From contig NZ_OCNJ01000012.1 in NCBI RefSeq assembly GCF_900230255.1, positions 1 through 64,000 on the forward strand: 64,000 nucleotides of DNA, given 5' to 3'. The notes under the pieces were generated by a model that was not told the DNA's origin, did no database searches, and saw nothing but the letters and a program-made list of their open reading frames with translations. The DNA comes from Caenispirillum bisanense. Lineage in GTDB: Bacteria > Pseudomonadota > Alphaproteobacteria > Rhodospirillales > Rhodospirillaceae. The position numbers and the translations under genes are program-made. Positions 51,335 through 59,493 of the stretch are shown here, one piece after another. Position 1 is the first letter of the stretch. Every line of letters starts with the position of its first letter.

Positions 51335-53187
51335 CCGCCAATACCCGCACCCTCGCCCTGCTGTTCATGGTGGCGACCGCCGTCGTCATCGTGCCGTGGG
51401 TGACGACGGCCATGTCGCTGGTGCTCTCCGCCGCCTCTCTCGGGCGGGAGAGCGCGGCGCTGCGGCTGGAGCTGGTGGCCGGCGGCATCACCCGCGACAT
51501 CGCCGAATACGTCGGCGCCGGCATCGCCCTGCCCGACGCCGTCGGCCTGTCCGACTACCTGGGCGAGGAACTCGGACCTGCCGAAGGGGTGGTGATCGCC
51601 GCCGTCGAGACGCCGGAAGGCCGCGTCGTCGGGCGCTGGTCGGCGCCGGGGCGGCTGGACCTCGTCAGCGGCGCCACCGATGCCGCTGCGCTGGAGCAGG
51701 CGGGCGTCGTCGCCGCCGCCTTCCCGGTGGTGGTGGACGGGGCCGTGGTCGGCCGGCTGGTGCTCGGCCGCGCCACCGACGTCAGCCCACCGGGCCTGGA
51801 CGGGGCGGGCCTGCGCTTCGTGGTGGTGCTGGTCACCGCTCTGCTGCTGGCCGGGCACATGGTGCTGAGCACCTGGCGCGATCTGGTGGAACGGCCGCAG
51901 CAGACGGTGGTCGCGCTGCAGCAGCGCATGGCCGAGCGCAAGTTCGACGCTTCTTCCGGCGACCTGCGCGACGGACCCGTGGGGCCGCTGGCCGAGGCGC
52001 TCAACCGACTGCTGGTGGCCGTCAACGACCGCGTGGCGCGGGCGCACGCCTACCTGCTGGAAGTGCGCGACTTCAGCTTCAACCGTGACGCCGCCGCCGC
52101 CGCCGGGCAGCTCGGCGATCATCTCACCCGCTCCGGCGCCTTTGCGCCCGACGGGCTGGTGCCGTTGCGGCTCGATCACGGCGGCCTCGCCGTCGGGCCG
52201 GCCACCTTCCGCATCACCCTGGTCGCCGCCATCGCCGCCGGCATGGTGATGACCGGCGGCGACGCCAGCATCCCGCCGGTGGCCGCCGTGACGGCCGCCG
52301 TCGCCGGTGCCGCCGCCGGCGCCTTCCTGCGCCTGCTGCCGCCGGTGCCGCGGCCGGCCTTCGCCGCCGGGCTGGCGGCCGCCATCATCGTCGTGCTGCC
52401 GGTGTTCCACGAGGCGCTGTTCGCCCTGCCGCTGCTGGCGCTCGCCACCGCCGCCGCCGTCGCCGCGGTGGCCGGCGTCGCCAGCCGTCACCCCGCCATC
52501 ACCGCCGGCACCGCCGTGCACGGCGCCCTCGGCCTGTCGGCCGGGGCCGGCGTGGTGCACCTGGAATCGCTGGTCGGCGGCACGTGGATGAGCTGGGTCG
52601 TCGCCATCCTCGCCCTCGTCGGCCTCGCCCTGCAGGGCAGCCGCTTCGGCACCGCCGCCGCGGCGCGCGGCAATGCCGGCGTGCCGCAGCGGCCGCTGGC
52701 GCTCGCCCTGCCCATCGTCGCCTGGGCCGGCGCCGGTCTGTGGCTGGCGGCGGTGACGCCCTTCATGCCGGGCGCCGCCTTCGGCACCATCGTGCTGTGG
52801 GGCGCCCATCTGGCCGCCGCCGTCGGGGCCGGCGCCATGCTGCTGGTGCTCTACCGTTGGCGGTCGCGCATGGTGGCGGTGGTGACCATTCCCGCCGCCC
52901 TGGCGGTCGCCGCCGTGGTGGCGCCGCTGGCCGACGCGCCCTTGGCGGTCACCATCGGCGGCCTCGTCATCGGTGCCGCGGCGCCCGCTGCCCGCGGCCT
53001 GCAGGCGCTGGACGACGGCGGGACGGCCTGGCCGTGGGCGTCGCTCGCCGCCATCCTCGGCGTCGTCGCCGGCTGGGTGACCGGCCCGGTGGGCGCCGCC
53101 GGCCTGCTGGTGCTCTGCGCCCTCGCCGCCGCCGCCGCCGCCGCGGCCGAAGGGGCGCTTGCCCTGCGCGGGGGGCTGAAGCGATGA
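51331..53187 (+). CDS. Multi-pass membrane protein with sensor-like N-terminal half
   Basis: A 618-residue protein. A membrane helix at 8-30, an extracytoplasmic region to about 160 (ESAALRLELVAGGITRDIAE, GVVIAAVETPEGRVVGRWSA), a second helix at 161-180, then a HAMP-like linker to about 235 (TWRDLVERPQQTVVALQQRM, LAEALNRLLVAVNDRVARAH). From about 295 to the end are eight to ten further hydrophobic helices (for example VAAIAAGMVMTGG and LALALPIVAWAGAGLWLAAV), an arrangement unlike known transporters. It overlaps both neighbours by four bases. No function is recognised; its N-terminal plan matches the genes on either side. Confidence 0.78.
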   Translation: MTANTRTLALLFMVATAVVIVPWVTTAMSLVLSAASLGRESAALRLELVAGGITRDIAEYVGAGIALPDAVGLSDYLGEELGPAEGVVIAAVETPEGRVVGRWSAPGRLDLVSGATDAAALEQAGVVAAAFPVVVDGAVVGRLVLGRATDVSPPGLDGAGLRFVVVLVTALLLAGHMVLSTWRDLVERPQQTVVALQQRMAERKFDASSGDLRDGPVGPLAEALNRLLVAVNDRVARAHAYLLEVRDFSFNRDAAAAAGQLGDHLTRSGAFAPDGLVPLRLDHGGLAVGPATFRITLVAAIAAGMVMTGGDASIPPVAAVTAAVAGAAAGAFLRLLPPVPRPAFAAGLAAAIIVVLPVFHEALFALPLLALATAAAVAAVAGVASRHPAITAGTAVHGALGLSAGAGVVHLESLVGGTWMSWVVAILALVGLALQGSRFGTAAAARGNAGVPQRPLALALPIVAWAGAGLWLAAVTPFMPGAAFGTIVLWGAHLAAAVGAGAMLLVLYRWRSRMVAVVTIPAALAVAAVVAPLADAPLAVTIGGLVIGAAAPAARGLQALDDGGTAWPWASLAAILGVVAGWVTGPVGAAGLLVLCALAAAAAAAAEGALALRGGLKR

Positions 53188-55157
53188 GCATCGTCCGCCG
53201 CGTCATCCTGCTCTTCGCGCTCTCCATCACCCTGCTCGCCCTGGTGCTGACTGCGGTGACGGTGGTGCGCCGCGGCCTAGAATCCTCGCTCACCGAGGAT
53301 ACCGAGCGCCTCGCCCTGCAGCGCGTGTGGGAAGCGACGGTGGCCGAGGCGGCCGACGTCACCCGCACCCGCGTCGCCGCCGCCATCGGCGGGGGCGACA
53401 TGGTCGACGCCATGGCCGCCCTCGACCCGCTGGCCGCCAGCGGCATCCGCGAGGTGACGGTCTACGATTCCCTCGGCCAGGTGATCCTGGTGTGGCCGCC
53501 GGGGGCGGCGCCGACCCGCCTCGACGAGCGCCGGGTGAGCCAGCTGGTCTCCGCCCGCCGCGGCTTCCACACCGTGTCCTCGGCGCCCGACGGCCTCGCC
53601 CTCCTGGTGGCCGGGGCCGGCGGCGATGCCTCCGCCGCCAAGGGCTTCGTGGCCGTGCAGCAACTCGGCCCGGTGCTCGGGCAGGTGGTGCGCACCGCCG
53701 GCGTCGCCGGCTTCCTGCTCGACCCCGCCGGCCGCCCCGCCGCCGCCGCCGGTGCCATCGAGTGGCCGGAAGTGGCCGACGCCTTCGCCAACCGCGCCGG
53801 GGCGACCTTCGAGGTGACGCAGGCCCAGCTCGGCGCCGTGCAGGGCGTCGCCGTTCCCTTGCGCCAGCCGGGCGGCCAGCCGCAGGGCCATGTGGTGGTG
53901 CTGCGCGACCGCACCCTCTTCGTGCGCTGGCTCGACGTCATGGACGGCCTGTCGCTGACCCTGGTGCTCGGCGTCTGCGCCCTGCTGATCTTCGCCATGC
54001 GGTGGTTCCTGGTGCGCACGCTGGGGCCGCTGGAGCCCGCCATCGCCGCGCTGTCGCAGCTGTCGCGCGGCAGCACGAGCGTCGAGGTGCCGGGCCACGA
54101 GCGCGGCGACGAGATCGGCGAGATGGCGCGCTCCATCAAGATCTTCCGCGACCGCGTGCGCCGCCTGCGCGACAGCGAGGAGCAGCGCAGCCGCCAATGG
54201 GCACGCCAGCAGGACTTCATCCGCGCCCAGATGATGCAGATGGCCAATACCCTGTCGCCGGAGGGCCGCGACTCCCTGCTCGCCGACCTCGCGCGCATCG
54301 AGATGATGAGCAGCGGCGACGGCGCCCGCGGCGGCGACCGCGCCCTGGCGGCGGCGGTGGAAGTCATGGCCGAGCGCGTCGGCGACCAGCACCGCCGGCT
54401 GGAGAAGCTGGTGACCGAGCTGCGCGCCGCCCTGGAGACCAAGACCGAGCTGTTCCAGTTGCAGCAGCAGCTGGAAATCGCCCGCCGCATGCAGCAGTCC
54501 ATGCTGCCGCGCGGCCTGCTGCCGCGGCCGTCGCTGGACGTCGGCGGCCTGCTGGTGCCGGCGAGCGACTTCGACGGCGCCTTCTACGACTATTTCTGGC
54601 TTGATGAGACCACGCTCGCCGTCACCCTGGGCCAGCCGGCCGCCGGCGGCCTGGCGGGCGGGTTCCAGTCGGCGACGGCGCGCGCCTCCCTGCGCGCCCT
54701 GCTGGCGGCCGGCATGACGCCCGGCCCGGCGCTCGAACGCACCCGCCAGCTGCTGAGCGGCGAGGACAACGGCGACGCCTATGCGGTCATGGCGGTGACG
54801 CTGGATGCGCCGTCGGCGACGGTCACCTGGGCCGGGTGGGGCTTCGCGCCGCCGGTCGCCGTGCGCCGCCTGGGCGACGCCGTGGAACTGGCGCGCACGG
54901 CCGAGGCGGAGGCCGCCGCCGGCGAAGGCGCGTTCGACCTGCCGGCGCGTTCGGCCGTCGTCTTCCCGTCGCCCGGTCTGGTGCCGGCGCACGGGTCGGC
55001 CCCGGCGCGGGCGCGGGTGGCCGAGGCACTGCGGGCGGCGGACGATCCGTCGCCCGAGGGACTGCTCACCGCCCTGCGCAACGAGGGCCTGCTGGAAACC
55101 GCCACCGGCGGCAACTTGAGGGATCGCGCATGCGTCGCCGTTCGCTTCCTCGCCTGA
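53184..55157 (+). CDS. HAMP-SpoIIE/PP2C-type protein, predicted pseudophosphatase
   Basis: A 657-residue membrane protein. One helix at about 6-28, an extracytoplasmic domain to 250, a second helix at 254-274, a HAMP domain (about 275-330, RTLGPLEPAIAALSQLSRGS), a coiled coil, and LEIARRMQQSMLPRGLLP (430-447), the standard lead-in of RsbU/SpoIIE phosphatases. The catalytic domain is degenerate: the GGDFYD box reads DFDGAFYD (462-469), the DVSGKG box reads GQPAAGG (483-489), and the TDG box reads FPSPGLV (594-600), so at least three metal-binding Asp are gone. It should therefore be a regulatory or structural relative. It overlaps the next gene. Confidence 0.82.
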   Translation: MSIVRRVILLFALSITLLALVLTAVTVVRRGLESSLTEDTERLALQRVWEATVAEAADVTRTRVAAAIGGGDMVDAMAALDPLAASGIREVTVYDSLGQVILVWPPGAAPTRLDERRVSQLVSARRGFHTVSSAPDGLALLVAGAGGDASAAKGFVAVQQLGPVLGQVVRTAGVAGFLLDPAGRPAAAAGAIEWPEVADAFANRAGATFEVTQAQLGAVQGVAVPLRQPGGQPQGHVVVLRDRTLFVRWLDVMDGLSLTLVLGVCALLIFAMRWFLVRTLGPLEPAIAALSQLSRGSTSVEVPGHERGDEIGEMARSIKIFRDRVRRLRDSEEQRSRQWARQQDFIRAQMMQMANTLSPEGRDSLLADLARIEMMSSGDGARGGDRALAAAVEVMAERVGDQHRRLEKLVTELRAALETKTELFQLQQQLEIARRMQQSMLPRGLLPRPSLDVGGLLVPASDFDGAFYDYFWLDETTLAVTLGQPAAGGLAGGFQSATARASLRALLAAGMTPGPALERTRQLLSGEDNGDAYAVMAVTLDAPSATVTWAGWGFAPPVAVRRLGDAVELARTAEAEAAAGEGAFDLPARSAVVFPSPGLVPAHGSAPARARVAEALRAADDPSPEGLLTALRNEGLLETATGGNLRDRACVAVRFLA

Positions 55158-55765
55158 TCGGCCTGCTCGCCGCCCTGGCGGTGGCGCTGCCCGCGGCGGC
55201 GGCTTCCGCCATGCCTGCGCTCGACGGCGGCGGCGAGGGCGACTGCCGGCCGCTCGCGGCCCAGGCGGAAGCCGAGTTCGGCGTGCCGCCGGGCATCCTG
55301 CAGGCCATCGCGCTGGTGGAGAGCGGCCTCGGCGGCCGGGCCTGGCCGTGGACCATCAACGCCTCCGGCCGGCCTTTCTACCTGCGCACCCATTCCGACG
55401 CGGTGGTGGTGGCGGAGGCGGCCATGCGCCACTTCGGCGACGCCATCGCCATCGGCTGCATGCAGGTCTACCTGCGCTGGCACGCCGAGAACTTCACCGA
55501 CGTGCAGCAGATGCTGCAGCCGGCCCACAACGTCCGCTACGCCGCCGCCTATCTGGTGTCGCTACGGCGCGAGCGCGGCTCGTGGGAGGCGGCGGTGCGG
55601 CACTACCACGGATCGGAACGCCGGGCGCAGGCGGACTACCTGTGCAAGGTCCTGGCGGCGCGCACGCGCCTCGGCTACCAGGACGTGACCGACGCCATGC
55701 GCGACCGCTGTGCCGCGCCGGAGACGCTCGTCCGCCTGGCGGACCGCGACGGAGGTGGATCATGA
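55130..55765 (+). CDS. Lytic transglycosylase (SLT domain)
   Basis: A 211-residue secreted muramidase-like protein. Signal peptide MRRRSLPRLIGLLAALAVAL plus PAAAASA, then a goose-lysozyme-like SLT domain: GVPPGILQAIALVESGLGGR carries the catalytic Glu, AWPWTINASG and IAIGCMQVYLRWHAENF form the substrate cleft, and NVRYAAAYLVSLRRERGSWE with RHYHGSE completes the fold. It should cut glycan strands in the periplasm. The start overlaps the pseudophosphatase gene by 28 bases, and its end overlaps the next gene. In a T6SS locus it could open peptidoglycan for the membrane complex. Confidence 0.92.
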   Translation: MRRRSLPRLIGLLAALAVALPAAAASAMPALDGGGEGDCRPLAAQAEAEFGVPPGILQAIALVESGLGGRAWPWTINASGRPFYLRTHSDAVVVAEAAMRHFGDAIAIGCMQVYLRWHAENFTDVQQMLQPAHNVRYAAAYLVSLRRERGSWEAAVRHYHGSERRAQADYLCKVLAARTRLGYQDVTDAMRDRCAAPETLVRLADRDGGGS

Positions 55766-56136
55766 AGACTGCATGGATCGTTCGAACCCTTGCGGCGGCG
55801 ACCGTGCTGGCCCTGGCGGCGACGCCGGCGGCGGCCATGTGCAGCGTCGGCTTCGCCATGGCCGGCCCCAGCCTGACGCTGCCCTCGGCGAGCCTCGCGC
55901 TGCCGTCGCTCAACGCCAGCCTGCCGAGCCTGTCGGTGAGCCTGGCGCCGTCGGTGGCCATGAACATGCCGTCGCTGTCGCTGGCGGCCCCCAGCCTCGC
56001 GCTGCCGTCGCCCAGCCTGACCATGCCGAGCGTGTCGCTGACGGCGCCGTCGCTGTCGGCGTCGCTGCCGTCGGTCAGCCTGTCGCTGGCCGCGCCCAGC
56101 CTGGCGCTGCCCTGCGTCGGCCTGTGCTGCGGCTGA
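55762..56136 (+). CDS. Secreted PSL-repeat protein, family unknown
   Basis: A 124-residue protein with a clear signal peptide (MKTAWIVRTLAAATVLALAA, cleaved near AAA-MCS). The mature 98 residues are almost only Pro, Ser, Leu, Ala, Val and Met, arranged as repeats of PSLxLPSxS: PSLTLPSASLALPSLNASLP, PSLSLAAPSLALPSPSLTMP, PSVSLTAPSLSASLPSVSLS. A short cap follows with PCVGLCCG, so with the Cys just after the signal there are four Cys, possibly disulfide-linked. The period of five to seven residues may build a beta-solenoid or other stacked fold. The gene overlaps its neighbour and is thus tied to the T6SS locus. No known family fits. Confidence 0.75.
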   Translation: MKTAWIVRTLAAATVLALAATPAAAMCSVGFAMAGPSLTLPSASLALPSLNASLPSLSVSLAPSVAMNMPSLSLAAPSLALPSPSLTMPSVSLTAPSLSASLPSVSLSLAAPSLALPCVGLCCG

Positions 56137-56160
56137 GGCGGGGAGGGGCGAGGCCGGATC

Positions 56161-56652
56161 ATGAAGTGGGTGCTCGGGATCTTCGCCGGTCTGCTGCTGC
56201 TTGTCGGGGTGGGCGCCGGCGCCTACTTCCTCGGCAAGTCGTCGAGCGCGCCGGAGGGGGAAGCTGCGGCCACCGCGGCGGCGGTACCCGACCCGGCAAC
56301 TCCGGCGGAGTCTGCAACCGATGCTCCGGCAGCCGAGGAGGAGCCACAACCGCCGCGCAAGGTGGAAGAGGCGCTGAAGCCTCCCAATTGGCCGCGGTTT
56401 TCTATCGAGCTGGCGAGTTTTCGCAGTCTGGACAACGCCAGGTCGTATCAGGCCGAGATGGCCCGACGCGATTTGAAGACAGAAATGGTAGAAATTGTAG
56501 ATGCCGCAGGCCACTCGTGGTACCACATTCGGGTGGGGGAATTCGACGACCCCCGGCAGGCTGCGGCCAGGATGCCGGACGTCGAACGAAAAGCAGGGCT
56601 GTTCGGGATCGTGGTGACGGAAATCCGTCCCGCCGGCACCGAGGCCCAGTAA
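56161..56652 (+). CDS. SPOR-domain protein 1, membrane anchored
   Basis: A 163-residue protein. A membrane helix at about 1-26 (MKWVLGIFAGLLLLVGVGAG) is followed by an Ala/Pro/Glu-rich linker to about 75 and a SPOR domain (FSIELASFRSLDNARSYQAE, MVEIVDAAGHSWYHIRVGEF, DRQAAARM-type helix). SPOR domains bind denuded glycan at septa or other remodelling sites. It is the first of two adjacent SPOR genes in the run leading to tssJ. ATG 56161 is near a GGAGGGGCGAGG purine stretch. Confidence 0.85.
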   Translation: MKWVLGIFAGLLLLVGVGAGAYFLGKSSSAPEGEAAATAAAVPDPATPAESATDAPAAEEEPQPPRKVEEALKPPNWPRFSIELASFRSLDNARSYQAEMARRDLKTEMVEIVDAAGHSWYHIRVGEFDDPRQAAARMPDVERKAGLFGIVVTEIRPAGTEAQ

Positions 56653-56682
56653 AAGGGGACCCTTTGGGGAAAGGGGGGAACG

Positions 56683-57651
56683 TTGGGGCGATTTTCCTTG
56701 GGAACGCTGCAGGCGGTGACGCTCGTCACCGGCAGTATCCTGATCGGAGCGCTGGGTTATGCGGCGGTTGCCATCGTTTCGGCGCCGTCCAATGACACTG
56801 CCTCCGGGTCGGATATGGCCGGGTTCGAGCAGCCGCAAGCCGCCGGGGTCGCTGCGGCGCCCGGGGCGGCCGGCGCGCCCGCGGAAGAGGGCGACGGCGG
56901 CCCGCTCGGCGGGCTTCAGAGCCGCCTCGCCTCGGAGTACGACAGCAAGCTCTACATCTACAAAGTTCATGCGTCCGACGCTGTCGCCGATCCGCTGGTC
57001 GACGGGGTCAGCGATGCTGTGACACCGGGCTTCGACGCCGGCGTGAATGCCGTCGATCGGGTGCTCCCCAAGTTTCTGCAGGGGCAAGTGCCCTGGCTGG
57101 CGGGCTACGCGAAATTCGTCGCGGAAGGCACCGCCGCAGATTCCCTCGGTGGTGTCGTCGAAGATCAGATCGTCGCCGCTTCCGATGCCGCCCGCCCCGA
57201 GTTTCTCGGTGGCACGCCGTCGGGCGGCGGCGCATCGGCAGCGGCGACCACGCCGGCTGACGGTGCCGGCGGGTCTGCTCCCGCCACCCGGCCTGCCGCC
57301 CCGACCGGCGCTGCCGGCACCGCCCCGGCCGGCGCTGCCGGCACCGCTATGGCGGCCCCGGTGCAGCCGGTGGCCGTCGGCATGCCGGCGCCGGCCCCGA
57401 CCGAGATTTATGCAATCCGCATGGGACGTTTCGCCACCGTCGCCAATGCCGAACAGTTCGCCGCCGACCTCGGCCGCCGCGGCATCCCGGCCCACGTGGC
57501 CATGGAGCAGGACGGCGGTCGCTTGTGGTCGGTGGTCCGCCACGGCCGCTTCGTCGGTCGCGGCGCCGCCGAAGGCGCCTTGCGGGAACTGCAGGGGCGC
57601 GGCTACGGCGGCACCGTCGTCAGCGACACCGGCCTCGGAGGCGCCTCGTGA
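56683..57651 (+). CDS. SPOR-domain protein 2, membrane anchored
   Basis: A 322-residue protein from TTG 56683, with AAGGGGGGAACG just upstream. A membrane helix at about 10-33 (TLVTGSILIGALGYAAVAIV) is followed by an Ala/Gly/Pro-rich central part (about 40-245) and a C-terminal SPOR domain: IYAIRMGRFATVANAEQFAA, RLWSVVRHGRFVGRGAAEGA. The central DGVSDAVTPGFDAGVNAVDR and FLQGQVPWLAGYAKFV may be a folded helical module. Its stop overlaps the tssJ-like GTG. A second peptidoglycan-binding protein so close to the T6SS membrane genes suggests a cell-wall anchor. Confidence 0.82.
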   Translation: MGRFSLGTLQAVTLVTGSILIGALGYAAVAIVSAPSNDTASGSDMAGFEQPQAAGVAAAPGAAGAPAEEGDGGPLGGLQSRLASEYDSKLYIYKVHASDAVADPLVDGVSDAVTPGFDAGVNAVDRVLPKFLQGQVPWLAGYAKFVAEGTAADSLGGVVEDQIVAASDAARPEFLGGTPSGGGASAAATTPADGAGGSAPATRPAAPTGAAGTAPAGAAGTAMAAPVQPVAVGMPAPAPTEIYAIRMGRFATVANAEQFAADLGRRGIPAHVAMEQDGGRLWSVVRHGRFVGRGAAEGALRELQGRGYGGTVVSDTGLGGAS

Positions 57652-58103
57652 CCCTGTACCGCCGTTCTCTCGTGCGCGCCCTGGTGGTCGCCGCCGCCCT
57701 CTCCGTCGCCGCCTGCGCCGAGAACCCGGAGCTGCTGCTCGACCGGGTGGAGCTGGCCGCCACGCCGCGGGCCAACGACGACACGCCGGTCGCCGTCGAC
57801 CTGGTGATGGTGCACGACCAGCCGCTGGTCGACCAAGTGCTGGCGCTGTCCGCCGTCGACTGGTTCAAGCAGCGCGACCAGCTGCGCCGCGACCACCCCG
57901 AGGGCCTCACCGTGTTCAGCTGGGAAGTGGTGCCGAACCAGGTGCTGGAAGACGAGGTGCTGAACGAGAAGGCCGCCTGGGCCGGCATCGTCTTCACCAG
58001 CTACCGCACGCCGGGCGCTCATCGCCTGCGCATCGGCCCCGGCACCGCCACCGATCCCATCCGCCTGCGCCTGGAGGAGACGAGCGCCGTCATCGTGCCC
58101 TGA
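57648..58103 (+). CDS. tssJ: T6SS outer-membrane lipoprotein TssJ (divergent)
   Basis: A 151-residue lipoprotein from GTG 57648, coupled to the preceding SPOR gene. The signal is VTLYRRSLVRALVVAAALSV with lipobox VAAC, so Cys is lipidated. The mature part (PVAVDLVMVHDQPLVDQVLA, LSAVDWFKQRDQLRRDHPEG, FSWEVVPNQVLEDEVLN) has the order and spacing of the TssJ beta-sandwich with its DWF/FL helix and Pro loop, although identity is low. Immediately before tssK it is in the expected place. TssJ would anchor the TssLM trimer in the outer membrane. Confidence 0.7.
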   Translation: MTLYRRSLVRALVVAAALSVAACAENPELLLDRVELAATPRANDDTPVAVDLVMVHDQPLVDQVLALSAVDWFKQRDQLRRDHPEGLTVFSWEVVPNQVLEDEVLNEKAAWAGIVFTSYRTPGAHRLRIGPGTATDPIRLRLEETSAVIVP

Positions 58104-58173
58104 CCGGCACAGCCACCGTCACGATCCGTCACCGTCGTCGCAGCGCGTCGCGACCCGCCTACCGGAGACATCC

Positions 58174-59493
58174 GTGAGTACAGTCCGGGACATTCCAGAT
58201 CCGATCCATTGGCACGAGGGCATGCTGCTCGCTCCGCAGCATTTCCAGCAGGATTCGCTGCGCGCCCATGCCGCCCTGTCGGTGCGGCTCGACCAGGCGG
58301 TGCCCTTCCCGTGGGGCATCACGCACCTGCTGCTCGACCGCGTGGCGCTGGTGTCGGGCATGGTGCGGGTGCTGGAGCTGGAAGCGGTGATGCCCGACGG
58401 GCTGACGGTGTGGCACGACAACACCTGCCCGGACCCGCTCGAACTCGACATTTCCGCCCACGCCGACCCGCTGGCGCAGGTGCCCATCGTCATCCACCTG
58501 ACCGTGCCGGCGGCGCGCGCCGGCAGCGCCGGCGGCATGCAGCGCTGGCGCTCGGTGGAAGGCCGCCCGGTGGCCGACGAGAACAGCGGCGACGAACTGT
58601 CGATCCCGCGCCTGCGGCCGCGCCTGTCGCTGGTGGCGACCACGGTGGCCGGCGAACGCCCGCCGCAGCGCTTCGTCGCCATGCCCATCGCCCGCGTCGC
58701 CTTCGCCAACGACGCCTTCGCCCTGGTCGACTTCGCGCCGCCGGCCCTGACCGTGCCCGCCAACTCGGCGCTCGGCCGGCTGTCGGCCGACGTCGCCCGC
58801 CGCCTGCGCGAAAAGGCCATGATGATCGCCGAACAGGCCGCCGACGGCGCGCCGGGCGGCGGCAAGCTCGCCGACGAGGTGAGCGGTCTGGTCGCCGGCC
58901 TGCCCCAGCTGGAGGCCCAGCTGGCGGTGGAGGTGGTGCATCCCTTCGCCGTCTACCTGTCGCTGTGCGGCGTGCTCGGGCACCTCGCCCGCCTGTCGAC
59001 CAGCCGGGTGCCGCCCAAGCTGTCGCGCTACGACCACAACGACCCGCTGCGCAGCTTCGAGGAAATCCGCGACTACGTGGTGCGCATGGTCGACCGCGTG
59101 CGCTCGGTCGCCGAGCCCATCCGCTTCACCTTCGACAGCGGCATGTTCGGCGTCGAGATGCGCGACGAGTGGATGACGGCGCGCCTGCTGGTCGGCGTGC
59201 GCGGCCCGGCCGCCATGTCGACGGCGGAAATCGTCGCCTGGATGGAGAACGCGGTCATCGCCGCGCGCAGCAAGCTCGACCATCTGGCGGGCCTGCGCGT
59301 GAAGGGCGTGGCGCGCGAACCGGTGGAGGCCGACAGCGAACTCGGCCTCGTGGTGCCGCGCGGCACCGTCCTGTTCCGGATCGAGGTGCCCGAGGATCTG
59401 GTGATCCCCGGCGAACGGCTGGAGATCTGGAATCCCGACAACCTCGGCAGCCGTTCGCGGCCCGCCGACATCGTGCTGTACGTGATCTCATGA
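58174..59493 (+). CDS. tssK: T6SS baseplate protein TssK
   Basis: A 439-residue baseplate component linking the baseplate to the TssL-TssM membrane complex. IHWHEGMLLAPQHFQQDSLR near residues 11-30 is the strongest TssK signature, with LPPKLSRYDHNDPLRSFEEI-like (PPKLSRYDHNDPLRSFEEIR) and a C-terminal beta domain ending in VLFRIEVPEDLVIPGERLEI. GTG 58174 is used. tssL begins by overlapping its stop (four bases), and the three genes tssK-tssL-tssM are coupled. Confidence 0.96.
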   Translation: MSTVRDIPDPIHWHEGMLLAPQHFQQDSLRAHAALSVRLDQAVPFPWGITHLLLDRVALVSGMVRVLELEAVMPDGLTVWHDNTCPDPLELDISAHADPLAQVPIVIHLTVPAARAGSAGGMQRWRSVEGRPVADENSGDELSIPRLRPRLSLVATTVAGERPPQRFVAMPIARVAFANDAFALVDFAPPALTVPANSALGRLSADVARRLREKAMMIAEQAADGAPGGGKLADEVSGLVAGLPQLEAQLAVEVVHPFAVYLSLCGVLGHLARLSTSRVPPKLSRYDHNDPLRSFEEIRDYVVRMVDRVRSVAEPIRFTFDSGMFGVEMRDEWMTARLLVGVRGPAAMSTAEIVAWMENAVIAARSKLDHLAGLRVKGVAREPVEADSELGLVVPRGTVLFRIEVPEDLVIPGERLEIWNPDNLGSRSRPADIVLYVIS

